A stretch of DNA of 40,383 bases from positions 1 through 40,383 of IMG/VR virus record IMGVR_UViG_3300033148_005265, one strand, 5' to 3'. This DNA is from a virus. The notes below the pieces were generated by a model. It ran no database searches. It had not been told where the DNA came from and was given only the letters and a program-made list of their open reading frames with translations. Each line of letters starts with the position of its first letter. Position 1 is the stretch's first letter. The position numbers and the translations under genes were made by a program. This document shows positions 13,157 through 20,898 of the stretch, piece by piece.

Positions 13157-15441
13157 TGAAAAAATTGATCCTGTTATTGTCCTGCCTGTTGCTAACGCCT
13201 GCTTACGCGTTTGCTGATGATTGTGTCTCGGATGCGACTGGAGATTGGGATGCGGCTGGTAGTTGGACCGCTTGTGGTGGTGGGTTCCCAGAAGAAGGGG
13301 ACACCGCTGAGATTTTAGCCGCCCACACAATCACCGTGAAAGGAACCGAAGCGGTCGGCACATCGCCTGCCGATTACACCACCGATATTCTCAAGATTGG
13401 TGGCACCCTTGTATTTGAAAACGCTGCCGCCGATTCTATATTGAATGTCTTCGGGAGCATCATCATTCAAACCACTGGCAAACTCGAAATGGGAACGTTG
13501 GCGGCCCCGATGAACTGTGGTGGTTCTGCCAGGTTGACGATGAAGACAGATGTACAAAACCAAAACTACGATTTCCTAATGCAGAATGGCGCACAAATTG
13601 AAGCGCATGGCTGCATGACTTATCATGGCTCGACCCCCGCACTAACCAGAGCACGGATTGTGTCTTGTGCTCCAGACTGTACCGCTGGTGCTGTTGTAGT
13701 AACGTTGGACCAAACACATGGTTGGGCTGCTTCTACCGGTTGGGCTGGAGATGGGATCATTTTCGGTGTAGGTGGTAACGAAACAACGAAACATGCTGCC
13801 GGTGACGATCCTGAAATAATCACGACCTGGGCGACACCGGGTGCGGATACGATTGGCGTCACGTTTGTCGAGGATCACATGGCCGGTGACATGGTAGAAA
13901 TAGTGCGGCGTAATGTGGTCATCGATTCAGACGACTCGACAAATCATGGGCGGATTTACACAGAGACTTTTGTTGCTGCCAAGCCGTATTCATTGAGCTA
14001 TATAATGATCAACGAGATGGGCTGGTCTACATCTCAGAACCAAGCTTCCATCAACGCGGTAGACGCTGATCAGAACATGGGGTCGATGGACTACGTTGCG
14101 ATCACGAACGCTGAAGACGGGTCTTCTGTGACGTGTTTCTATATCAATGCAAGTTGGGACAGTTTCGAAGGAAATACATGCTGGGACTCGCGGGGCAACT
14201 CGTACACTATGGCATTAGACTCACGGACAGACACCCCGATTCTGGAGTTCAAAAATTGTTCTGCCTATGGCTCTGCGAATGGGCAAGCCTACGGGATCGC
14301 AAGTACCACGACGCAATCTATGGATCTTGAAGGATTCTGGTCGTCACACAACAATGTCGGGATGAGCCTCGTCAACTGGAACGGTTGGGGCGATGTCCAT
14401 AATTGTGTGATCCACGGTGCGACTGGCGATGGTGTATCAATGCTTCAGGTGACATCCTATTTCGGGAACGAAGCCCAGAAGTTTCACGACAACGAAGTCA
14501 GAAATTCGGGATCCGACAATTTACAGATCGCGTCTCACAACTATATCATCAAGGACAATAATTTCGATGGCGCATATGCTGGGTGCATCAACATGCAACA
14601 GGGTAGCGGTTATCCACCATTCATTTATATGTCAGGCAACACCTACGACAATTGTAATACTGTAGGTAGCGCTATCTACGGTGCTATAATTATGGCGTTG
14701 TACAGCGGTCATGTCTATATGAACAACGAGGAGTTTGGCCAGGATACGGCGAATAAAGATACTAATTTCTCTTTGAGCACTACCCAACTTGGGAGCAGTT
14801 CGAACCACTTGACTGTCGTTTGTAACAATTGTCTGATGGCCGATCCCATAGACACAGTTCCTTGCTCTAATATGCCAATTGATGGGTATCAACCAGTCGG
14901 TTGCTCGAACGTATCTGCGGCCACTTGGTCAGACATCGTGTGGATTTCAGAAGGAAGCTCGATGACGTTCCACAATAAGGATCAGGTAGAAGACGCACAT
15001 ATTGGCTGGGGTCCAGGTGGGATGGTGTTCCAGCGGCAGACCGGTGTTGTTTACACGACCAGCAACCTAAAGATGAAGATCACACCAGCTAGCTCGACCG
15101 CCTATAGCTACATCAAAGTAGGTACTGTAGCGGTGGAAAATGGAGACGCTCTTGAAGTTGATTTGTATCTCCGTAAGGACGAGGCTGTGACCGGTGCCGG
15201 GTGGAGGCCGCGCCTAGTGATTGAAGGTTGCGGGTTCGAACGGACTGTGGACTACGATGAGATGAGCGACGTGACGGATACTTGGGAAAAAGTTACTGTG
15301 AGCGGTACGGCAGATTGGAAGGGTGGAGTACACATATATGTAGGCGTTAGAGGTGTGTCCAACCCGGCAGCGAATGCCTATACTCCTGTATGGCCACCTA
15401 CCCTGGACGTATATGCTGATGGATTAGAGATTACAAAGTAG
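13156..15441 (+). CDS. Exported Cys-rich G8-like / beta-helix protein, copy 1
   Basis: This 761-aa protein has a signal peptide (MKKLILLLSCLLLTPAYAFA, probable cleavage after A20). Residues ~28-64 (GDWDAAGSW, FPEEGDTAEI, HTITV) match the G8-type beta pattern found at the start of large extracellular beta-helix proteins. Residues ~65-560 show short repeating strands and Asn turns of a right-handed beta-helix. From ~600 there is a carbohydrate-binding-like beta-sandwich (NLKMKITPASSTAYSYIKV). I count 17 cysteines, far more than in the cytoplasmic tail proteins here, which suits disulfide formation after export. A close paralog begins at 39448. A role as receptor-binding or polysaccharide-degrading protein is possible, but no catalytic residues are identified. 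Confidence 0.72.
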   Translation: MKKLILLLSCLLLTPAYAFADDCVSDATGDWDAAGSWTACGGGFPEEGDTAEILAAHTITVKGTEAVGTSPADYTTDILKIGGTLVFENAAADSILNVFGSIIIQTTGKLEMGTLAAPMNCGGSARLTMKTDVQNQNYDFLMQNGAQIEAHGCMTYHGSTPALTRARIVSCAPDCTAGAVVVTLDQTHGWAASTGWAGDGIIFGVGGNETTKHAAGDDPEIITTWATPGADTIGVTFVEDHMAGDMVEIVRRNVVIDSDDSTNHGRIYTETFVAAKPYSLSYIMINEMGWSTSQNQASINAVDADQNMGSMDYVAITNAEDGSSVTCFYINASWDSFEGNTCWDSRGNSYTMALDSRTDTPILEFKNCSAYGSANGQAYGIASTTTQSMDLEGFWSSHNNVGMSLVNWNGWGDVHNCVIHGATGDGVSMLQVTSYFGNEAQKFHDNEVRNSGSDNLQIASHNYIIKDNNFDGAYAGCINMQQGSGYPPFIYMSGNTYDNCNTVGSAIYGAIIMALYSGHVYMNNEEFGQDTANKDTNFSLSTTQLGSSSNHLTVVCNNCLMADPIDTVPCSNMPIDGYQPVGCSNVSAATWSDIVWISEGSSMTFHNKDQVEDAHIGWGPGGMVFQRQTGVVYTTSNLKMKITPASSTAYSYIKVGTVAVENGDALEVDLYLRKDEAVTGAGWRPRLVIEGCGFERTVDYDEMSDVTDTWEKVTVSGTADWKGGVHIYVGVRGVSNPAANAYTPVWPPTLDVYADGLEITK

Positions 15442-15449
15442 AGGTAAAA

Positions 15450-16718
15450 ATGAAAAATAAACTACCTTGGATATTGTTTTTTTCGTTATTCTTGATGGGC
15501 GCGTCCCTAGAGAATGGTAATCTAATTTTGGACTCGGCTACTGATCCTACCATAAGACATATACCAAAATTCGTTGGTGAGATTTGGTTTGTGAATGGGG
15601 CGGTAGCTGCTAGTGGTGACGGTAAGTCGCCAGACGCCGCGTTCAAGACGATCACCGAAGCTACTGATGCGTCTGGCGTTGGTGACGCGATTACCGTTGC
15701 TGCATCGACCTACGTTGAAAACGTAGTCATGTCCAAAAATTATGTAGAACTATGGACTGAGATCGGCACTATAATTGACCCAGCAGCAAACGTTGGGATA
15801 ACGGTATCCGGCAATGCGTGTAGAGTAAGGGGGGAAGTAAAGGTTACTCCTAATGCCGCAGTCGGTGTGTTGGTGACTGGCAATGAATGTGTCTTGAGTG
15901 ATGTCAAAGTTTTTGGTGGGACAGACAGTTTTCATATCACCGGGTCTGGTACGCTCCTGAACCGTTGTGCCGCAGGATTCCCTTCCATTGGAAATAGTGG
16001 ATATAATATCCAGGGGGCGCAGTCTCGACTCAATGATTGCTCCACTGTGGGGAACACAGATACATACGGCTACCGTATAAATAATGAGGTCGATACCGGT
16101 GTGTTGCGTAATTGTACTTCTGTAGGACATGCAGAGTCTGGGTTCTACATTGACACTCTCTCTACCGATTGGACGCTGTTGAATTGTTCATCCGGTGCTG
16201 GTGATGGGAAGTGGCGTGATATAGATAATGCGAATGTTTGGAGTAATTTTTCTTACGATAATGTATTGTACGCACACAGTAGTTTCAATGGTGCTACTTC
16301 ATATAATATATTCAAAATCACTGGTGCAGTCCGTATATATAATATTCATGGGCATGTCGACGAAGCTACCCCTGCAACCAATTCGGATATCAACTTAGAA
16401 TTGATTTCGGGTGGTGATGCAATAAATATCACAGATCATATCGGCGCTCCGGACATTGTAAGTCGTGTAGCAGGTACAATATTGACCCGAGAGGAACCAG
16501 CTACCGAACCTTTATTAATAGGAGAACCAGATGGTGTGCCAGCGGTTGTGGAATCAGCAAATTATCGAGATCCAAAGACACCGATTATTTTAATAGAAGA
16601 CGATGCCGCTGACACCTATATTGTGGTGGTTCTTTCCGTTGCAGTTGCAAGCGGTGATATACACTGGCATATCGAATGGGAACCTGTCACTAATGAAGGA
16701 TTCATAGAGGCGTTGTAA
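15450..16718 (+). CDS. Exported beta-helix (pectate-lyase-like) protein
   Basis: This 422-aa protein starts with MKNKLPWILFFSLFLMGAS, a probable signal peptide with cleavage near residue 18-19. Residues ~45-100 (FVNGAVAASGDGKSPDAAFKTITEATD, then DAITVAASTYVENVVM) match the N-terminal turns of pectate-lyase-like and DUF1565-type right-handed beta-helices common in tailspikes. Repeated coils with regularly placed Cys and Asn follow to ~270 (LNRC, LNDC, LRNC, LNC), a ladder-like placement. The C-terminal ~110 residues form a different, Ig-like beta domain. The ATG follows GAGG. It may be a surface-binding protein. The enzymatic role is unproven. Confidence 0.65.
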   Translation: MKNKLPWILFFSLFLMGASLENGNLILDSATDPTIRHIPKFVGEIWFVNGAVAASGDGKSPDAAFKTITEATDASGVGDAITVAASTYVENVVMSKNYVELWTEIGTIIDPAANVGITVSGNACRVRGEVKVTPNAAVGVLVTGNECVLSDVKVFGGTDSFHITGSGTLLNRCAAGFPSIGNSGYNIQGAQSRLNDCSTVGNTDTYGYRINNEVDTGVLRNCTSVGHAESGFYIDTLSTDWTLLNCSSGAGDGKWRDIDNANVWSNFSYDNVLYAHSSFNGATSYNIFKITGAVRIYNIHGHVDEATPATNSDINLELISGGDAINITDHIGAPDIVSRVAGTILTREEPATEPLLIGEPDGVPAVVESANYRDPKTPIILIEDDAADTYIVVVLSVAVASGDIHWHIEWEPVTNEGFIEAL

Positions 16719-16727
16719 GGAGATAAA

Positions 16728-17483
16728 ATGTCTAAGGGCGTAATTGCAGGTTTGGGCGCAGTAGTTTTAGCTGCTGGTGGAATAACAGCGGGTCTTCTAT
16801 CCGGCGATATAGAATCTATTACAGATGGTGGCTTAGATGGTCAAGTACAAGAAATTGAAGCGACTCCTATTTTCGAGCATCAAGTTTTGCAGCGGGGCTT
16901 TGTTGCTGGCAATGGTCGTGCCGTACGCGTGGTTGGCGTTTCGACCGGACGGCGAATCGAAGATGTCGAGCCTGGACGACTGGTGATCGTAGACGAGTTG
17001 CCAGATGACGCTATATGTCCTGCCGTATTCTCCGCTCCGTTGAAAAAGGTAGACGGTGAAGTTTGGCCAAACACACCCACCATGGACCAGTATTTTGAGA
17101 AAAGTGGATTCAGGCCAGTCCCTATGCCCAGGTCTAAGCAGGGCAATAACTATGTGTGGCACGGGTATGTGTTGGGACAGGAAGCCTGTGAGTCAATTTC
17201 AAAATACGGCAACTTCTATGGTAGTTCGATGAAGGAGTTCTTAGCACTTCCAATGCCGATGCAACGTAGGTTTTTGGTCACTGATGGAACATGCAAGAAT
17301 GAAGAAGGTAAAGACTACACATGCAAGGTGCCTGTTGGAGACAAGGATGCAATTCCTGGGGCTCCAATTAGTTTCCCACATTCTCTTGCAGGCAGAGTGG
17401 ATATAAACTTTGTGGTCGCAGTTGATGGTGGTCCTGTTGATAGATACCAGACTCCAGATGGCGGTTTTGCTACGGGTGAATAA
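16728..17483 (+). CDS. Membrane-anchored or exported protein of unknown function
   Basis: This 251-aa protein has an N-terminal hydrophobic Gly/Ala-rich segment (residues ~4-25) that could be a signal anchor or a poorly cleaved signal peptide. The rest is soluble, with four cysteines (AIC, EAC, GTC, YTC), proline-rich loops and a repeated VV-strand pattern (AVRVVGVSTGRRIEDVEPGRLVIVDEL). I do not recognise a family. AAGGAG lies before the ATG. Its position inside the exported block, with cysteines in the soluble part, suggests that part faces the periplasm or outside. Confidence 0.6.
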   Translation: MSKGVIAGLGAVVLAAGGITAGLLSGDIESITDGGLDGQVQEIEATPIFEHQVLQRGFVAGNGRAVRVVGVSTGRRIEDVEPGRLVIVDELPDDAICPAVFSAPLKKVDGEVWPNTPTMDQYFEKSGFRPVPMPRSKQGNNYVWHGYVLGQEACESISKYGNFYGSSMKEFLALPMPMQRRFLVTDGTCKNEEGKDYTCKVPVGDKDAIPGAPISFPHSLAGRVDINFVVAVDGGPVDRYQTPDGGFATGE

Positions 17484-17484
17484 C

Positions 17485-20400
17485 ATGCGCTTCATTACAT
17501 TTTTGATAGTTACACTGTTTAGTCTACCTGTTTTTGCTGGTGGGTTTACTGCACCATGGCGGGGTGTGGGCGGGACTTGCAATCATGAACTAGGTGGACC
17601 ACGGACGATCTTGGAATACTGTGCCCAGCGCGATGGTGCAGAAGATCTGGAAGACCGGAGCGGGTCGAATCTTGTTGTGCAGTCTGAAGACTTCGGTACT
17701 ACTTGGACAGCAGCGCGTGTAACGGTATCCACCGATCAGGTGAAAAATCCGATCAACGGTAGTCTCGATGCAGACGTTATTTCTGAAGATGGTACAGCGG
17801 CAAACAGTCATATAGTTTATCAGGGCGTCGATCTTGTTGATGGTGATTCGTATTCAGTAAGCATGTATATTCGTGCCAGTAATCGCCAGTGGATTTTTGC
17901 ATATATCACGACAGAAAATACTGGTTTGTATTGCAACGCAGCTACCGGTGTTGCCGGTAATACCAATGGAACACTTATCGGTTCGGGTGTAGAACAAATA
18001 GATCCATTGTGGGTGCGATGTTGGTTTTCATTTAAAGCGACAGCAACAGCAACAAGAACATTGCAGACTTTTGTTGCCGAGGCTAACGGAGATATTACAT
18101 TCGACGGCTTGAGTCAGACCAGTTTATATCTGTGGGGTGCTCAGGTGCGTCAGTGCAGTTCTGCTTCTGAGTGCAACGGGCCGGGCAAGTACCTCAAGAC
18201 CGAAGCCAACAACAAGCCCGTGCTGGACCTGGCCGACACTAACGATCCGACCAACGAAGCCGTTGGACCTGTATTAGATAATGGTAATAGGCAGACGGTG
18301 CAAACTTTCGATGGCACCAACTATTTCAGCCACGCGCACGACGACGCGATGAACGTGAACGACAGCGACCACACATACACGTTTTTGGCACGGCTTTCCA
18401 CCACCGCTACAGACAGCAACATAGTTTTTTCGCACGGGGGATTCCGGTTGAGCGGGATGTATTTCTACGAATCGCTTGCGACCGACACTTGGGTTGCAAA
18501 CTATCAAAAGGCTGCAGCAAGCATAAGCGTGGTAGTAACTCCAGGCTATGCGCTCAACGATGGGCATTGGCATGTTGGTCAGATCATTCGCCGAGGTAAC
18601 ATTGCTGTGTTTTGCCTTGATGGTGTTTGTGGCCTTCCAGTCAATGTTTCTACTTATGGGATTGATGGCGATCAGTCAATCTATATTGGGCGCAACGCGG
18701 ATGGAAACCATCGAGAGGGTTCCATAGCCTATCTCCGCATAGACGCCAAAGCCCAGTCGCCCTGGAAGCTGGCTTATGATCTGGCGTACCTGCGCGGTGT
18801 AGCTTCAAGTCTTGGCAATCCTGGCGCGGTGAATGTGATCGTAGATGGAGACATGGAAGCGGCTGAAGATGTGATCGTTGACGGCGACATGGAAGCTGTT
18901 GGCGTAGCGGCGTGGACGGTTGCGGGAGCCACGGTAACTAAGGAAACAAACTCTATCAAGGTTGGGTTTGGGATGTTCGCGCCAGTCTACTGGTTTAATG
19001 CTTATGACGGCCAATGCTTGGCCATGGCTGCGAACGGTGTGCAATACGGTACGGCAAGCCAAACGATTTTGACTATTGGGCGGACTTATCATGCCACGGG
19101 CGTTGCTTACGCAGTGACGGATGCGGGATTGCACGTGCCCGATATAGTCGATGGGGTCAACGTGTTGTGGACCGGTGCATGGTCTTCGACGTGGCAACCT
19201 TTTGACGTTGAATTTGTGGCCACCACCACCACGCTGGATTTTAGGGCTTCGGCATTCATCCCGACCATCGGAGCGGTGTTGTTTGACGATGTGATCGTCA
19301 TGGACAAGACGGCTGAGACTATCGCGTGGACGCCGATTAATGACGCCATTCTCTCCAAAGTGACGGTCGGACACCATCAGGGCAAGCGAGCGTTGCGGAA
19401 TGCGTTCGATGGCACCTCCAACCCGGTCGCCAGGCAGAATGCTATGACGGAAGGTTATACGTATCGTGTGACTGGATTTGCACGTGGAGATGGTGGCATC
19501 GGTATTCCTGAACTTCGATTTGGTGCGCTTCAAACTGTTTGGACGGGTACGAATTCAACTGACTGGCAGGCGTTTGATGTGACGGCGGTTTGCATGAATC
19601 CCAACTTCCAGTTGTACACCCTGGCAAATAATGCGGCCTGGACCGAGTGGGACGATATTGTATTGCGCGAGTACAGCAGGACCATCGGCACCTTCACGCG
19701 CTCGACCGTTGGAACTTTAGAAACGCCGCAAGGATTAATGGATATAGCCGCTGGCAACCCGAGAGTGGCTGACGGGTTCTTGATCGAGGCGCAGGCGACG
19801 AATATAGAAGATTATTCTGAAAACTTTGCTGGTGCGTGGTCAAAACTTAGAGCGACAGTTCCTAGCTGCACCGAACTAGATCCTAAAGGTGGTGCTCTCG
19901 CGTGTATCATTCACGAGGATGCGACAGCAGCCAGCACACACTATATAAATAATTCTTTCACGGCAGTCAGTGGCACGGCATATACTTGTTCAGTGCATGT
20001 AAAATCGGAAAACAGGAATTGGGTAAGAATTGCGTTAGGTGGTGGTGGTGGTTCTATTTTCAATGAAAGTAGATTTTTCAATGTTTTATCTGGCGTAGTT
20101 GGTGGTTGGGTTGGTGCTGATCCTGATTCTTACGGGATGGAACCAGTCGGCAATGGTTTCTATAGGGTTTGGGTTAGCGAAGAAGCTGACGATGATGGGA
20201 CTGGATATTGTTTTATTTACATTGGCGAAGCTGATGTAGATAATACATTCGATGGGTTAGACCAAGATAGTTTAATTGTATATGGTGCTCAGTTGGAAGT
20301 TGGTCTTTTCCCTACTAGTTACATTTCAACGAACGGCTCTCAAGTCACCCGCACCGCAGACAGTTATAACATTGACCCACACCCAGAAGTAGGTGAACGA

Positions 20401-20898
20401 TTGTTGCCGCAGTCGTTTGATGAAAGTGGTGTGCTGACTATCCAATTCGATCTTAAATGTCAGTGGACAGATTCATCCGACATGGGAATTCTTAGAAGAC
20501 TCATGGGTGTGAGTGGTGATACTGGAACGGCAAGTGCTACTAGAAATAGAATTGGGATATATGTGCAAAGCTGGGGTGCAATTTATAGCGTGCTTTATGG
20601 TGACGATGGTGTGTCGTATTTTGCTATCACTTTGTCTAATGACGTTAGCCTAAACACATGGACAAGAATAAAAACAAAGTTTGATTTTTCGGATCTTAGT
20701 TCATTAGATGTTTGGATAGCACAACCGCCCGAGGCAGAGTTAGTGGCTAAGGGAGTTTCATTCACCGCAACTTCTGGAACTGCGGATTTTGATTCCACTG
20801 ATACGCGGATACGCGTTGGGCAGTCGAATACAGGTGGAAATTCAGGGACTGCAAACTGCCAATTCAAAAATATACGCATAGAGCCGAGGGCTTTCTAA
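17485..20898 (+). CDS. Large exported modular protein: CBM-like and LamG-like domains
   Basis: This 1137-aa protein has a signal peptide (MRFITFLIVTLFSLPVFA, cleavage after A18). The order of modules is: a carbohydrate-binding-like domain at 60-222 (LVVQSEDFGTTW ... LYLWGAQVRQC); a LamG/concanavalin-like domain at ~262-440 (QTFDGTNYF ... IYIGRNADG); a tandem VIVDGDMEA repeat at 449-473; two CBM-like units to ~765 (YRVTGFARGDG); a second LVVQSEDF-type domain at ~795-985 ending in YGAQLEVGLFPTSYIST, a phrase usual in phage fibre proteins; and a C-terminal LamG-like domain. About 16 cysteines. The ATG at 17485 is chosen because it opens the signal peptide; a GTG at 17410 lies inside the previous gene. 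It is probably a glycan-binding adhesin or fibre. Confidence 0.7.
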   Translation: MRFITFLIVTLFSLPVFAGGFTAPWRGVGGTCNHELGGPRTILEYCAQRDGAEDLEDRSGSNLVVQSEDFGTTWTAARVTVSTDQVKNPINGSLDADVISEDGTAANSHIVYQGVDLVDGDSYSVSMYIRASNRQWIFAYITTENTGLYCNAATGVAGNTNGTLIGSGVEQIDPLWVRCWFSFKATATATRTLQTFVAEANGDITFDGLSQTSLYLWGAQVRQCSSASECNGPGKYLKTEANNKPVLDLADTNDPTNEAVGPVLDNGNRQTVQTFDGTNYFSHAHDDAMNVNDSDHTYTFLARLSTTATDSNIVFSHGGFRLSGMYFYESLATDTWVANYQKAAASISVVVTPGYALNDGHWHVGQIIRRGNIAVFCLDGVCGLPVNVSTYGIDGDQSIYIGRNADGNHREGSIAYLRIDAKAQSPWKLAYDLAYLRGVASSLGNPGAVNVIVDGDMEAAEDVIVDGDMEAVGVAAWTVAGATVTKETNSIKVGFGMFAPVYWFNAYDGQCLAMAANGVQYGTASQTILTIGRTYHATGVAYAVTDAGLHVPDIVDGVNVLWTGAWSSTWQPFDVEFVATTTTLDFRASAFIPTIGAVLFDDVIVMDKTAETIAWTPINDAILSKVTVGHHQGKRALRNAFDGTSNPVARQNAMTEGYTYRVTGFARGDGGIGIPELRFGALQTVWTGTNSTDWQAFDVTAVCMNPNFQLYTLANNAAWTEWDDIVLREYSRTIGTFTRSTVGTLETPQGLMDIAAGNPRVADGFLIEAQATNIEDYSENFAGAWSKLRATVPSCTELDPKGGALACIIHEDATAASTHYINNSFTAVSGTAYTCSVHVKSENRNWVRIALGGGGGSIFNESRFFNVLSGVVGGWVGADPDSYGMEPVGNGFYRVWVSEEADDDGTGYCFIYIGEADVDNTFDGLDQDSLIVYGAQLEVGLFPTSYISTNGSQVTRTADSYNIDPHPEVGERLLPQSFDESGVLTIQFDLKCQWTDSSDMGILRRLMGVSGDTGTASATRNRIGIYVQSWGAIYSVLYGDDGVSYFAITLSNDVSLNTWTRIKTKFDFSDLSSLDVWIAQPPEAELVAKGVSFTATSGTADFDSTDTRIRVGQSNTGGNSGTANCQFKNIRIEPRAF
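18835..18906 (+). repeat. 36-bp imperfect tandem repeat coding VIVDGDMEA
   Basis: Two 36-bp units begin GTGATCGTAGATGGAGACAT (18835) and GTGATCGTTGACGGCGACAT (18871). The same coding phrase returns once in the next gene near 21211, pointing to module shuffling between the two genes. Confidence 0.8.

Noticed and set aside
13156-13188. Lipoprotein signal (lipobox) in the G8-like protein because of the early Cys in LLSC
   Set aside because: The Cys is at residue 10, too early in the hydrophobic core, and an AxA cleavage site follows at 18-20.
18805-19533. 242-aa antisense ORF within the large modular gene
   Set aside because: No ribosome site, no recognisable domain and a clear sense-strand protein with repeated domains in the same place.
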